From Sphingobium lignivorans (GTDB taxonomy: Bacteria; Pseudomonadota; Alphaproteobacteria; Sphingomonadales; Sphingomonadaceae): a stretch of 64,000 bases of DNA. Both the position numbers and the translations under genes were made by a program. The stretch lies in contig NZ_JACHKA010000001.1 in assembly GCF_014203955.1 (NCBI RefSeq), positions 3,317,001 to 3,381,000 on the forward strand, written 5' to 3'. Below, one piece after another: positions 8,778 through 18,668 of this stretch. Position 1 is the first letter of the stretch; every line of letters starts with the position of its first letter. The notes under the pieces are model-generated. The model worked only from the letters and a program-made list of their open reading frames with translations. It was not told the origin of the DNA and ran no database searches.

Positions 8778-9341
8778 ATGGGCGCGATGCCGAACGAACC
8801 GTCGATGGAAGAAATTCTGTCTTCCATCAAGCGGATCATCGCCGAGGAGGATGGCGCCGCGCAGGCGCCCCGCGCCCCCCGTCGTGCTGCCCCGGCCAGC
8901 ACCGCCGCAGTCCCGGCCAGCCTGGTCACCGACGATCATATCCTGGAGCTTACCGATGCCTTGCCCGGTGAGACGCACGCCGGCCCAGCGCAGGAGGAGC
9001 CCGCGATGACCCCGCCAGCCAAGCCAGAGAGCAAGTCCGCCCGGGCCGAAGCGCCGAAGGCCGAAGCCAGGACGGCAAAGCCGCGGAACAGCGCCGCCCC
9101 CGCCGCCTCCGGCCCCGTCCCGGGCGTCATGTCGGACATGAGCACGCAGGCCGCGCGCGAATCCCTCGTCAATCTGTCCCGGCTGCTGATCCGTCCCGAG
9201 GATGGGCCGGCGGGCACGCTGGAGGATCTGGTCCGCGAGATGCTGCGCCCGATGCTCAAGGACTGGCTGGACGCGCATCTGCCCGGGCTGGTCGAAACGC
9301 TCGTCAAGCGCGAGATCGACCGCATCACTGGCCGAGTATGA
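8778..9341 (+). CDS. popZ: PopZ-like polar organizing protein (DUF2497)
   Basis: 187 aa. The N-terminal EPSMEEILSSIKRIIAEED helix and the C-terminal helices LEDLVREMLRPMLKDWLDAH and LVETLVKREIDRITG are the two conserved parts of PopZ; the middle is a Pro/Ala-rich disordered linker. In Caulobacter PopZ makes a pole-localised condensate that anchors ParB and centromeres and recruits client proteins. Start ATG 8778 has CGGGGA upstream; ATG 8787 is possible. Its position between tolC and valS is common in the order. Confidence 0.85.
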   Translation: MGAMPNEPSMEEILSSIKRIIAEEDGAAQAPRAPRRAAPASTAAVPASLVTDDHILELTDALPGETHAGPAQEEPAMTPPAKPESKSARAEAPKAEARTAKPRNSAAPAASGPVPGVMSDMSTQAARESLVNLSRLLIRPEDGPAGTLEDLVREMLRPMLKDWLDAHLPGLVETLVKREIDRITGRV

Positions 9342-9505
9342 CGGCCGGGCTGTAGCGCTCCCTACGGGCCGACAGTCCGGCTGATCGTCGGCTTTTCCAC
9401 TTCCGCCGGGCTTTCGGGCCCGCATGACATCACCCGCCTTTCCCGCGCGCCCGTGCCCATGGCCGGGCTGGCGCGAAAGAGCGAGACTGACTAAGGCACC
9501 GCCCC

Positions 9506-12343
9506 ATGACCGAGCTTGCCAAGACATTCGATCCCGCCGCCATCGAGGCGAAATGGTATCAGCACTGGGAGACGAGCGGCCAGTTCCGCCCCGCCCGCCC
9601 GGACGCGCAGCCCTTCACGATCGTCAACCCGCCGCCGAACGTGACCGGCAGCCTGCACATCGGCCATGCGCTGGACAATACGCTGCAGGACATCATGGTC
9701 CGCTACGAGCGGCTGCGCGGCAAGGATGCGCTGTGGGTGGTCGGCACCGATCATGCCGGCATCGCCACGCAGATGGTGGTCGAGCGGCAGCTGAACGCCA
9801 AGGGCGAGAAGCGCACGGACTACACGCGCGAGGAGTTCGTCGAGAAGGTGTGGGACTGGAAGGCGGAGAGCGGCGGCACCATCACCGGTCAGCTCCGGCG
9901 CCTCGGTTGCTCCATGGACTGGAGCCGCGAGCAGTTCACCATGGACCCGCATTTCACTAGGGCGGTGGTGAAAGTGTTCGTGGACCTCCACAAGGAGGGC
10001 CTCATCTACCGCGACAAGAGGCTGGTGAACTGGGACCCGGGCCTCAAGACGGCGATCAGCGATCTGGAAGTCGAGACCCGCGAGGTGCTCGGCAAGTTCT
10101 GGCATTTCCGCTATCCGCTGGCGGATGGCTCGGGCGCCATTTCCGTCGCCACCACGCGGCCCGAGACGATGCTGGCGGACATGGCTGTTGCCGTGAACCC
10201 GGACGATGAGCGCTATCGCATGTGGGTGGGCAAATATGTGAAGCTGCCGATTACCGGCCGCCTCATCCCCATCGTCGCGGACGAGCATGCCGATCCGGCA
10301 CTGGGTTCGGGCGCGGTCAAGATCACGCCCGGGCATGACTTCAACGATTTCGAGGTCGGCAAGCGCGCGGGCATCGCGCCCGCCGACATGCTCAACATGC
10401 TCGATGCCGAGGGCCACGTCTGCCAGACGGCGGACGGGCTGATCCCCGAGGAACTGATCGGCCATGATCGCTTCGAGGCGCGCTGGCGCGTCCTCGGGAT
10501 GATGGAGGAAGCCGGCCTGCTCGAGCGGACCGAGGACCGCACCATCCAGACGCCTTATGGCGACCGCTCCGGTGTCGTCATCGAACCCTGGCTGACCGAC
10601 CAGTGGTATGTCGACGCGGCGACGCTGGCCAAGCCCGCCATCGAGGCCGTGCGCTCGGGCGCCATCGAGATCGTGCCGAAGACGTGGGAAAAGACCTATT
10701 TCAACTGGATGGAGAACATCCAGCCCTGGTGCGTCTCCCGCCAGCTCTGGTGGGGCCACCGGATCCCGGCTTGGTTTGGCTTTTCAAGGGAATGGCTGGC
10801 TCAGAACGCCACCAAAACATACCGGGAAATAGCATCGGAGATCTTCAGCGGTGCGGCTCCTGATCAAATTGTATTTGTAGCGGAGACCGAACAAGCTGCG
10901 ATCAAGCAGGCAGAGCAATATTACGGACCAGACTATCAAGTCGTTACTCATCAAGGCGAAGAAGGCGAACCGCTCACTCTTAAAGACCCGGGAAAGCCCG
11001 CCCTCTCGATCTACCGCGACCCCGACGTCCTCGACACGTGGTTCTCCTCTGCCCTCTGGCCCTTCGCCACGCTGGGCTGGCCGGACCAAGAGCCCTCTCC
11101 CCTTCAGGGGAGAGGGTTGGGAGAGGGGCGCGCAGAGGCCTCCCCGACCCTGCTTGCCAAGCATTACCCCAACGACCTCCTGATCTCCGGCTTCGACATC
11201 CTGTTCTTCTGGGATGCGCGCATGGCGATGCAGGGCATCCATTTCATGAAGGATGTGCCCTGGCGCCGCCTCTATCTCCACGGCCTCGTGCGCGCCGCGG
11301 ACGGCCAGAAAATGTCCAAGTCCAAGGGCAATGTGGTCGATCCGCTCGGCCTCATCGATCAATATGGCGCGGACGCGCTGCGCTTCTTCATGGCCGCCAT
11401 GGAGAGCCAGGGCCGCGACGTGAAGATGGATGAGAAGCGCGTCGAGGGCTATCGCAACTTCGCCACCAAGCTGTGGAACGCGGTGCGCTTCGCGCAGGCC
11501 AACGGCATCGTCGCCAGCACCAGCGTCGCCGCGCCCGCCGCCACGCTCGCGGTCAACAAGTGGATCATCGGCGAAGTCGTCGGCACGCTCGCCGAGCTGG
11601 ACAAGGCGCTCGCGGACCTGCGCTTCGACGCCGCCGCCAACGCCATTTATCATTTCGTCTGGGACCAGTTCTGCGACTGGTATCTGGAGCTCATCAAGGC
11701 CCAGATCGACGAGGAGACCAGGGCCGTCGCCGGCTGGGTGATCGACCAGATCCTCGTCATGCTCCACCCCTTCATGCCGTTCATCACCGAGGAACTCTGG
11801 CATGCGCAGGGCGAGCGCTCGCACGACCTCATCGTCGCGCAATGGCCCGCGCCGCAGGCGGAGATCGATCCGCAGGCCAGCGCCGAGATCGACTGGCTGA
11901 TCCGGCTGGTGAGCGAGGTGCGCGGCGCCCGCGCCGAGCTGGGCGTGCCGCCCGGCGCCCGGCTCCCCGCCATCGTTAACGAGGCCAGCGCGGAGACGCG
12001 CGCGCGCATCGAGCGCACGGCCCCGCCCCTTGCCCGTCTCGCCCGCATCGAGAACTGGGCCTTCGACGGCGCGGCGAGCGGCGGTGCGGCGCAGATCGTC
12101 GTCGACGAAGCGACCTTCATCCTGCCGCTTGAAGGCGTGATCGACATCGCCGCCGAGAAGGCTAGGTTGACAAAGTCCCTTCAGGCCGCGCAGAAGGAAG
12201 CCAAGTCGCTGGAAGGACGCCTCGCCAACCCCGCTTTCGTCGAAAAGGCGAAACCCGAGGCCGTCGAGAAAGCGCGTGCCGACCATGCCGACAAGATCGC
12301 GGAAGCGCAGAGACTGGAGGCTGCGCTGGCGCGACTTGGATAA
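9506..12343 (+). CDS. valS: Valyl-tRNA synthetase, with in-frame inserted sequence
   Basis: 945 aa. HIGH at residues 51-54 and KMSKS at 602-606 mark the class I active site; the CP1 editing domain lies between, then the anticodon-binding domain and a C-terminal coiled coil ([26 protein letters not shown]). Two oddities interrupt the catalytic half. Residues about 424-495 (10775-10990) come from DNA of only about 50% G+C with codons rare elsewhere in the gene. Residues about 530-541 are encoded by a REP-like palindrome (11093-11128). Both keep the frame and all motifs, so the enzyme is probably functional; a single valS is expected to be essential. Confidence 0.95.
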   Translation: MTELAKTFDPAAIEAKWYQHWETSGQFRPARPDAQPFTIVNPPPNVTGSLHIGHALDNTLQDIMVRYERLRGKDALWVVGTDHAGIATQMVVERQLNAKGEKRTDYTREEFVEKVWDWKAESGGTITGQLRRLGCSMDWSREQFTMDPHFTRAVVKVFVDLHKEGLIYRDKRLVNWDPGLKTAISDLEVETREVLGKFWHFRYPLADGSGAISVATTRPETMLADMAVAVNPDDERYRMWVGKYVKLPITGRLIPIVADEHADPALGSGAVKITPGHDFNDFEVGKRAGIAPADMLNMLDAEGHVCQTADGLIPEELIGHDRFEARWRVLGMMEEAGLLERTEDRTIQTPYGDRSGVVIEPWLTDQWYVDAATLAKPAIEAVRSGAIEIVPKTWEKTYFNWMENIQPWCVSRQLWWGHRIPAWFGFSREWLAQNATKTYREIASEIFSGAAPDQIVFVAETEQAAIKQAEQYYGPDYQVVTHQGEEGEPLTLKDPGKPALSIYRDPDVLDTWFSSALWPFATLGWPDQEPSPLQGRGLGEGRAEASPTLLAKHYPNDLLISGFDILFFWDARMAMQGIHFMKDVPWRRLYLHGLVRAADGQKMSKSKGNVVDPLGLIDQYGADALRFFMAAMESQGRDVKMDEKRVEGYRNFATKLWNAVRFAQANGIVASTSVAAPAATLAVNKWIIGEVVGTLAELDKALADLRFDAAANAIYHFVWDQFCDWYLELIKAQIDEETRAVAGWVIDQILVMLHPFMPFITEELWHAQGERSHDLIVAQWPAPQAEIDPQASAEIDWLIRLVSEVRGARAELGVPPGARLPAIVNEASAETRARIERTAPPLARLARIENWAFDGAASGGAAQIVVDEATFILPLEGVIDIAAEKARLTKSLQAAQKEAKSLEGRLANPAFVEKAKPEAVEKARADHADKIAEAQRLEAALARLG
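11093..11128. repeat. REP-like palindrome inside valS
   Basis: Arms CCCTCTCCCC (11093-11102) and GGGGAGAGGG (11107-11116) pair perfectly around the loop TTCA, then TT and a second copy of the right arm, GGGAGAGGGG (11119-11128). The same layout recurs in uvrA at 58175. The 36 bases add 12 codons ([12 protein letters not shown]) between LGWP and the GFDILFFW segment, where ValS relatives go directly from one to the other. Confidence 0.8.
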
Positions 12344-12362
12344 GACATGAAATCGGGAGCCC

Positions 12363-13853
12363 ATGAGCGAAGACCTGTCCCCCCCGCGCGACGACGCTTC
12401 GCCACGGCCCGCTGACGCCGATCCTGAAGACACGGGCTTCGAGCCCGGGCCGCGTCACATCCGTGGCGGGCGGGATCTGACGAGCGGCCCGATCTTCGCG
12501 ACGCTCGTCCTCTTCACGCTGCCCACGCTCGTCTCCAACATCCTCCACAGCATGAACGGCTCGATCAACTCGATCTGGGTCGCGCATTTTCTGGGGGAAG
12601 CGGCGCTGGCCGCCACCGCGAACGCGAACATCATCATGTTCCTCATGTTCTCGGTGATCTTCGGCTTCGGCATGGCCGCCAATGTGGTGGTGGGCCAGGC
12701 ATTCGGGCGCGGTGATCTGCAGGCGGCGCGCCATGCCTTCGGCTCGGCGATCGGCTTCTGCCTCGGCCTCACTTTCGTCATCGCCATTGCCGGCTTCCTG
12801 TGGTCCGAGCATATCCTGGCGACGCTGTCCACGCCGCCCGAAGTGTTCCGCCTCGCGCGGCAATATCTTCACTTCACCTTCCTCGGACTGCCTGCGGGCA
12901 TGATGTTCGTGATGGTGATGATGGGCCTGCGCGGCAGCGGCGATTCGATGACGCCCTTGTGGTTCATCATCCTGTCGGTGCTGCTGGATATCGGCCTCAA
13001 CCCGGTGTTCATCCTGGGTCTCGGCCCGGCGCCGCAGATGGGCATTGCCGGATCGGCCTTCGCCAGCGCCATCTCCAGCTATCTCAGCCTCGCCGCGATG
13101 ATCGCCTATATCTACTGGCGCGATCTGCCGCTGCGTCTGCGCGGGGCGGAATGGCATTATCTCAAGCCCGATTGGGCGTTGCTGCGCGTGGTCGCGGGAC
13201 GCGGGGTGCCGATGGGCATCCAGATGGTCATCATGTCGCTTTCCACGCTGGTCATCATCGGCTTCGTCAATCGCGAGGGCACGCTCACGGTCGCGGCCTT
13301 CGCCGCCTCGCAGCAGGTGTGGAACTATATCCAGATGCCGGCGATGGCGGTGGGCGGCGCGGTGTCCTCCATCGCAGCGCAGAATATCGGCGCCGGGAAA
13401 TGGCACCGGGTGGAGCAGACGACGCGCGTCGCCATTTTCGTCAACATCGCGCTGTCGGGTGGGCTGATCGGCCTCGTCAGCCTGTTCGACCGGCATATCC
13501 TCGCGCTGTTCCTGGAGAATGGCGGCGAGGCGATCGCCATCGGCCAGCACATGATGCACATCGTCAACTGGAGCTATCTGCTTTTCGGGGCGGCGATGGT
13601 GATGTTCGGCACGATGCGCGCCAACGGCATCGTGCTGGCGCCTCTGGTCATCCTCACCATCTCGCTCTTCTTCGTCCGCATCGGTTTCTATTATCTCTCC
13701 TATCCGTTGATCGGCGTCGATGGCCTCTGGTTGAGCTTTCCGGTGAGCACCGCCATCTCGCTCGTGCTGGCCTGGCTCTATTATCGCTTCGGCCGCTGGC
13801 GGAACGTCCAGTTGCGCGTGCCCAGCCCCCCGCTCGCGCGCGGCACTGCTTAG
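12363..13853 (+). CDS. MATE-family efflux transporter
   Basis: 496 aa with about 12 membrane segments in two homologous halves, starting after a 45-residue charged, proline-rich cytosolic tail. Conserved spots include FTLPTLVSNILHSMNGSIN, GQAFGRGDLQAAR and, in the second half, IAAQNIGAGKWHRVEQTTR. MATE proteins export cationic drugs or metabolites by Na+ or H+ antiport across the inner membrane. It starts 19 bases after valS. The substrate cannot be told from sequence. Confidence 0.9.
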   Translation: MSEDLSPPRDDASPRPADADPEDTGFEPGPRHIRGGRDLTSGPIFATLVLFTLPTLVSNILHSMNGSINSIWVAHFLGEAALAATANANIIMFLMFSVIFGFGMAANVVVGQAFGRGDLQAARHAFGSAIGFCLGLTFVIAIAGFLWSEHILATLSTPPEVFRLARQYLHFTFLGLPAGMMFVMVMMGLRGSGDSMTPLWFIILSVLLDIGLNPVFILGLGPAPQMGIAGSAFASAISSYLSLAAMIAYIYWRDLPLRLRGAEWHYLKPDWALLRVVAGRGVPMGIQMVIMSLSTLVIIGFVNREGTLTVAAFAASQQVWNYIQMPAMAVGGAVSSIAAQNIGAGKWHRVEQTTRVAIFVNIALSGGLIGLVSLFDRHILALFLENGGEAIAIGQHMMHIVNWSYLLFGAAMVMFGTMRANGIVLAPLVILTISLFFVRIGFYYLSYPLIGVDGLWLSFPVSTAISLVLAWLYYRFGRWRNVQLRVPSPPLARGTA

Positions 13854-13895
13854 GGATCCGGGCACGACAGGCCGGCAAAGAGAGGGACGAGAGGC

Positions 13896-14648
13896 ATGAA
13901 ACGGGTTCTGGTGACGGGCGGCGGCGCGGGCATCGGCCTCGCCATCGCGAAGCGCTTCATCGAGGACGGCGCGCGCGTGCTGACCTGCGATGTCGACGAA
14001 GCTGCCCTCAATGGCGCGCTGGAGGCCGTGCCCGGCCTGCTGGGACTGCATTGCGACGTCTCGCGCGAGGCCGATCTCGATGCGCTGTTCGGCGCAGTGG
14101 ATCATCAACTCGGCGGGCTGGACGTGCTGGTCAGCAATGTCGGCATTGGCGGCCCCACCCTGCCCGCGGACGCCTTGCCGCCCGAGGACTGGCGGCGCGT
14201 GATCGACATCAACCTGACCGCGAGCTTCGAAGTGACGCGGCGTGCCATCCCGCTGCTCAAGGACAGCGCGGGCACCATCATCATCATGTCCAGCGCGGCG
14301 GGTCGCTACGGCTATCCCAACCGCATCGCTTATGCGACGAGCAAATGGGGTCTCGTCGGCTTTGCCAAGACACTGGCCATGGAACTCGGCCCCCATGACA
14401 TCAGCGTGAACGCCATCCTGCCCGGAGCGGTGGGCGGCGAGCGGTTCGACCGCGTGATCGAAGGGCGGGCACGGGCGAGCGGCCGGTCCTTCGAGGAGGA
14501 AGTGGCGCTGGGCCTCGCCTCGCAATCGCTGAAGCGCATCGTGGCGCCGGCGCATGTGGCGGACCTCGCCTTGTTCCTCACCACGCCGGCGGGGCGCTCG
14601 ATCTCGGGCGCGGCCCTGCCGATCGACTGCGATCTCCAGCACGGCTGA
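13896..14648 (+). CDS. SDR-family NAD(P)-dependent oxidoreductase
   Basis: 250 aa classical short-chain dehydrogenase. [10 protein letters not shown] (residues 7-16) binds the dinucleotide, D33 after the second strand suggests NAD preference, SNVG replaces the usual NNAG, and the catalytic set is S (MSSAAG), Y and K in YATSK. Closest in form to 3-oxoacyl reductases and similar alcohol dehydrogenases; substrate unknown. ATG 13896 has GAGAGG about 7 bases upstream. Confidence 0.9.
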   Translation: MKRVLVTGGGAGIGLAIAKRFIEDGARVLTCDVDEAALNGALEAVPGLLGLHCDVSREADLDALFGAVDHQLGGLDVLVSNVGIGGPTLPADALPPEDWRRVIDINLTASFEVTRRAIPLLKDSAGTIIIMSSAAGRYGYPNRIAYATSKWGLVGFAKTLAMELGPHDISVNAILPGAVGGERFDRVIEGRARASGRSFEEEVALGLASQSLKRIVAPAHVADLALFLTTPAGRSISGAALPIDCDLQHG

Positions 14649-14755
14649 GCGCCGCGCACCCGAAGCCCCCCCGAATCCGGTGCCCCGCAGCATTGCAGGC
14701 CTCCTGCCCTGTTCCTACATTGGCGGCACAGGATTTCGCCAAGGAGTTTAAGGCG

Positions 14756-15646
14756 TTGAACGGAATGAAGACGGCCATGCTGCTGTCAGCGCTCACCGCG
14801 CTGTTCATGGGGCTGGGCTATATGTTCGGGGGTGCTGGCGGCGCGATGATCGCGCTTCTCGTGGCGGTCGGCATGAACCTGTTCACTTACTGGAACGCGG
14901 ACAAGATCGTCCTGCGGATGCACAATGCGCGCGAGGTCGACATGGCCAGCGCGCCGGATTTCTACGGCATGGTGCAGGGCCTCGCTCGCAATGCCGGCCT
15001 GCCGATGCCGCGCGTTTACATCGTCGAGGATCCGAGCCCCAATGCCTTCGCGACCGGGCGCAATCCCCAGAATGCCGCCGTGGCCGCCACCACCGGGCTG
15101 CTCGCCATGTTGTCGCGTGAGGAAGTGGCGGCAGTGATGGCGCATGAACTGGGCCATGTGCGCAATCGCGACACGCTGGTCATGACCATGGTCGCGACCA
15201 TCGCGGGCGCCATCTCGATGATCGCCAATTTCGCCCTGTTCTTCCGGGGCGGCAACGGCAATGGCGGCAATCCGCTGGCGGCCATTCTCGCCGTGCTCGT
15301 CGCGCCTTTCGCCGCAATGATCGTGCAGATGGCCATCAGCCGCACCCGCGAGTTCGGCGCGGACAAGGCAGGCGCCGAGATCAGCGGCAATCCGGGCGCG
15401 CTGGCGTCCGCCCTCGCCAAGATTGCTGGCGCGGCGCAGCGCCGCCCGCCGCAGGCCGTGACGCAGAATCCGGCCGCCGCGCAGCTCTACATCGTGCCGA
15501 CCGGCGTCTCCGAGCTGTTCTCGACGCATCCCGCGACCGAGCGGCGCATCGCGGCGCTGCAGGCGATGCAGCCTGCGGGCCCCGTCTCGGCCCCGGCCGT
15601 GCGGCGGCGCGCCCGCTCCGCGCTCGATCCGCTGGGCCGGCCCTGA
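14756..15646 (+). CDS. htpX: Zinc metalloprotease HtpX
   Basis: 296 aa, M48B family. N-terminal membrane segments (residues 5-50), zinc motif HELGH (residues 130-134) with the third ligand E in [11 protein letters not shown], and a further hydrophobic pair after the active site. HtpX degrades damaged inner membrane proteins together with FtsH. I use TTG 14756: it gives the family's usual start [10 protein letters not shown] and has AAGGAG nine bases upstream; ATG 14765 is the alternative. Five bases separate it from the next gene. Confidence 0.92.
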   Translation: MNGMKTAMLLSALTALFMGLGYMFGGAGGAMIALLVAVGMNLFTYWNADKIVLRMHNAREVDMASAPDFYGMVQGLARNAGLPMPRVYIVEDPSPNAFATGRNPQNAAVAATTGLLAMLSREEVAAVMAHELGHVRNRDTLVMTMVATIAGAISMIANFALFFRGGNGNGGNPLAAILAVLVAPFAAMIVQMAISRTREFGADKAGAEISGNPGALASALAKIAGAAQRRPPQAVTQNPAAAQLYIVPTGVSELFSTHPATERRIAALQAMQPAGPVSAPAVRRRARSALDPLGRP

Positions 15647-15651
15647 TCGGC

Positions 15652-16047
15652 ATGGTTCTCGCGCCGGACGCTGATGCGCTGGAAATGCTGGCACGCCGCG
15701 CCATCGCGGCGATGCCGCCGCTGTTCCGCGAGCATCTGAACGGCATCGCGATCCAGATCGAGGAATTCGCGAGCGAGGCCGTGCTCGCCGAGCTGGGCAT
15801 CGAGGACCCGTGGGACCTCACCGGCCTTTACGAGGGCCGCGCGCTCACCGAGCAGAGCATCTGGGATTCAGGCGGCCTGCCCCCGGTCATCCGCCTCTAC
15901 CGGCGCCCGCTGCTGGAGGAATGGGTCGACACCGGCGTGGCGCTCGACGCGCTCATCGCTCATGTCATCGTCCATGAGGTCGGCCACCATTTCGGCTTTT
16001 CGGACGAGGACATGCACGCGATCGAGAAGGACATGACGGGCTCGTAA
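15652..16047 (+). CDS. Small zincin metallopeptidase (PF06262-type)
   Basis: 131 aa. The extended zinc motif HEVGHHFGFSD (about residues 110-120) is that of the minimal 'Zincin_1' metallopeptidases of actinobacteria and proteobacteria. No signal peptide, so cytosolic. It begins five bases after htpX and is likely transcribed with it; the shared operon suggests a linked role in proteolysis, but no substrate is known. Confidence 0.85.
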   Translation: MVLAPDADALEMLARRAIAAMPPLFREHLNGIAIQIEEFASEAVLAELGIEDPWDLTGLYEGRALTEQSIWDSGGLPPVIRLYRRPLLEEWVDTGVALDALIAHVIVHEVGHHFGFSDEDMHAIEKDMTGS

Positions 16048-16069
16048 GCGGATACGGACCCGCGCCGTC

Positions 16070-17770
16070 TCAGCGCCCCTGGTTGCGCCAGCGATTGACG
16101 GTGCGCTCGAGGATTTCCTCTTCCCCGCCGGATTCCCGCCACAGGGACGAGAAGACCGGATCGGCCGAGGCCGGGCGCCGGCTCGCCTCGAGATCGTCGA
16201 AGGCCACGCGGATGGGCACGGTCACGCCTTCGCCGCACACCACGCATTCGCGATTGCGCAGCGCGGGAATCGCGTCGAGGAAGCCGCGCGATCCTTCCGG
16301 CATTGCCGCCTTCACGAAATTCTGGTCCCGGTCGTTGTTGAGGCGCATGGAAATCAGCGTACCGCACTGGGAAAGCACGCCTTCCGCGAGGTCCGAGGGA
16401 CGCTGGGTGATGAGGCCCAGCGACACGCCATATTTGCGGCCTTCCTTGGCGATCCGCTCCAGGATCTTGCGGACCGACTGGCCCTCGCCAGTGGTGCTGG
16501 AAGGAATGTAGCGATGCGCTTCCTCGCAGACGAGCAGGATGGGCTTCTGTTCCTCGTCGCGCGACCAGATCGCGAAATCGAAGATGAGGCGCGCCAGCAC
16601 CGAGACCACGACATGCGTGATCTCCGAAGGCATGGTGGAGGTATCCACGATGGAGATCGGCTTGCCGAGCGCGGGCAGCCGGAAGACCTTGGCAAGGAAG
16701 GCCTGCATTGAGTCCGCCACCAGCATGCCCGAGAACATGAAGCTGAAGCGCGGATCGGACCGGATTTCGTCCAGCCGGGTCCGCAGGCGCAGATAAGGCA
16801 GCGTGTTGGTGCTCTTGTCGAGCTTGCCCATCTCGTTGGCGAGGATCGTCGCGAGATCGGACAGAAGATAGGGCACCGGCGAATCCACGGTCAGCCGCCC
16901 GATGCCTTCCGCCGCGCGGTTGCGCGCGCGCGCCGCCAGCAGGCACTTGGCGAGGATGTCGCAATCCATCGCGCGTTCCGGCCCCCGGGACGTGACGAGC
17001 ACTTCGCAATGTTCCTCGAAGTTCATCAGCCAGTAGGGCAGTTCGAGATTGGTCGTGTTGTAGACCGCGCCGTTGGTCTCGAAGGCCGCGCCATATTCGC
17101 CGTGCGGATCGATCATCACGATGTGGCCCTGCGGCGCGAGATCGCAGATGCGGTGCAGGATGAGCGCGGCGGCGGTCGACTTGCCCGTGCCGGTGGAGCC
17201 GACCAGCGCGAAATGCTTGCCGAGCAGCGTGTCCACCATCAGCGCGGCCCGCGTCGTCGCGGTGGGATAGACGGTGCCGATCTCGATGCGCGCGCCGTCA
17301 TGCGCGGAATAGATTTCCTGCATGTCCGCGTTGGACACGGGATAAAGCTGGGTGCCGGGAACCGGGAAGCGCGTGACGCCCCGGCGGAAGCGGAAGATGC
17401 GCCCGGTGAGCTGCTCCTGGTCGCCTTCCCCCACGAAATCGATATCGGCGACGATATGGCCGGGATGACGCGGATCGAGCGACAAGGTGCGGATCGTGGC
17501 GACGATCCAGCAGTTGCCGGTCCGCATCTTCACCTGGCTGCCGACCTGCCCCGCCATGGCGACGCTGCTGTCCTCATGCACGCTCAGCGTCTCGATCGCC
17601 TGGATGTCGATGAGGACACGCGCCGATCCACCCGAGATGCCGGAAACCAGGCCGATGACGAAATCGGAGAGGCGGCGGCGGGGCGGCGCCTCGGCGGGAT
17701 CGAGGCCCGAAGGCCGCACCGGCGTCGGCTCCAGCGGGCGTCCCGCGCTCATCCCGGTCATGAAGTTCAT
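16070..17770 (-). CDS. HerA-like ATPase / DUF87 ATP-binding protein
   Basis: 566 aa from ATG 17770. An N-terminal HAS-barrel-like region (residues about 25-165, beta-rich) precedes a RecA-type motor: Walker A VGSTGTGKST (about residues 190-200), MIDPHGEY, Walker B ILLVCEEAHRYIP and sensor/arginine motif LITQRPSDLAEGVLSQCGT. HerA proteins form hexameric DNA translocases, best known with NurA in end resection, and bacterial versions often act alone or in defence systems. Here no nuclease is adjacent and the locus looks chromosomal. An upstream extension of the frame to 17911 has no good start. Confidence 0.85.
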   Translation of the reverse strand: MNFMTGMSAGRPLEPTPVRPSGLDPAEAPPRRRLSDFVIGLVSGISGGSARVLIDIQAIETLSVHEDSSVAMAGQVGSQVKMRTGNCWIVATIRTLSLDPRHPGHIVADIDFVGEGDQEQLTGRIFRFRRGVTRFPVPGTQLYPVSNADMQEIYSAHDGARIEIGTVYPTATTRAALMVDTLLGKHFALVGSTGTGKSTAAALILHRICDLAPQGHIVMIDPHGEYGAAFETNGAVYNTTNLELPYWLMNFEEHCEVLVTSRGPERAMDCDILAKCLLAARARNRAAEGIGRLTVDSPVPYLLSDLATILANEMGKLDKSTNTLPYLRLRTRLDEIRSDPRFSFMFSGMLVADSMQAFLAKVFRLPALGKPISIVDTSTMPSEITHVVVSVLARLIFDFAIWSRDEEQKPILLVCEEAHRYIPSSTTGEGQSVRKILERIAKEGRKYGVSLGLITQRPSDLAEGVLSQCGTLISMRLNNDRDQNFVKAAMPEGSRGFLDAIPALRNRECVVCGEGVTVPIRVAFDDLEASRRPASADPVFSSLWRESGGEEEILERTVNRWRNQGR

Positions 17771-17882
17771 GCGTGCAGCGCTCCCACCCTGTCCATCAGA
17801 CAAGGGCGCTATCAGCAAGGCGTAAACAAAATCCTGCGCCGGGGTCGGCCGCCGAAGCGCGCTTCCGGATCCCCCCCGGGGC

Positions 17883-18668
17883 TCAGGCCGGTGGCAGCCG
17901 CTGGGCGACATAGCCCGCAGCCAGCCCCATCACGAGCGCCAGCGTCACGGCCGCGATGCCATAGGCCAGGTCATGCTCTTCCGCGAACTGCCCTATGAGC
18001 CGCTCGAAGCCGGTCTTGTGGACTTCGATTTCCCGGGTGGCCGCCGCCAGCACGCGGCCATTCTGCACCAGAAATGTCTCCGCCGTGTAAGTGCCGGTGA
18101 CGACACGCGCGGACAGCGGCAGGCGCGCGCGATAAAGCACGCCGTCAGTGATCTCCACCGTGCCGGGCGCTTCCAGATAAAGGCCGTTGCGGGCACGCAG
18201 ATCGTTGAGCCCCCGCGCGAACCGGCCGATCTCTGTCGTGCCGCTCAGCGATGACGGGGAAAGCTGCAGCTTGTTGAGGCCGAATTCGTAGATCGCGGCC
18301 GTGCGCTCGTCGACCAGCTCGTCGATGGCGCGGGAGGACGCGACCGCATAGAAGCTCGGCGCCGATCGGAAATCGATGCTGTCGGCGTTCACCCAGATGC
18401 CGGCGATCTTCTGCTTCTCGCGCATCGTGATCGACTGGCTCGGGCCCTTCAGCACCACGATGATGTCCGCCGGCTCCTCCGGCACGCGTCCGCCCGGGTA
18501 GAGGATGGCGCCGAACAGCAGCAGCTCCGCCCCCGTGAAGCTGAAGCGGATCTCCACCGTGCGCTGCGACACGTCCGGCACGAGCTGCGGCGCCGCCTGC
18601 TGCGCGCGCGCGGCCTGCCCTGCGGCGAGCAGCCCCAGCGCGGCCAGCAGGAGGACCAGGCGCCTCAC
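17883..18668 (-). CDS. TIGR02186-family membrane-anchored protein
   Basis: 261 aa. Signal peptide (LVLLLAALGLLAAGQAARAQ), a periplasmic beta-rich domain containing FTGAELLLFGAI and VVLKGPSQSITMREK, and one C-terminal membrane segment (AVTLALVMGLAAGYVAQRL). The family is known only as a partner gene of TauE/SafE-type exporters in alphaproteobacteria. GTG 18668 overlaps the exporter's stop codon by four bases, so the two are translationally coupled. Molecular role unknown; a periplasmic accessory to the exporter is a reasonable guess. Confidence 0.85.
   Translation of the reverse strand: MRRLVLLLAALGLLAAGQAARAQQAAPQLVPDVSQRTVEIRFSFTGAELLLFGAILYPGGRVPEEPADIIVVLKGPSQSITMREKQKIAGIWVNADSIDFRSAPSFYAVASSRAIDELVDERTAAIYEFGLNKLQLSPSSLSGTTEIGRFARGLNDLRARNGLYLEAPGTVEITDGVLYRARLPLSARVVTGTYTAETFLVQNGRVLAAATREIEVHKTGFERLIGQFAEEHDLAYGIAAVTLALVMGLAAGYVAQRLPPA

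Noticed and set aside
12162..14693. 843-codon minus-strand frame
   Set aside because: Antisense to valS end, MATE and SDR genes, all of which have clear motifs on the plus strand. His/Asp/Arg-rich translation is typical of shadow frames.
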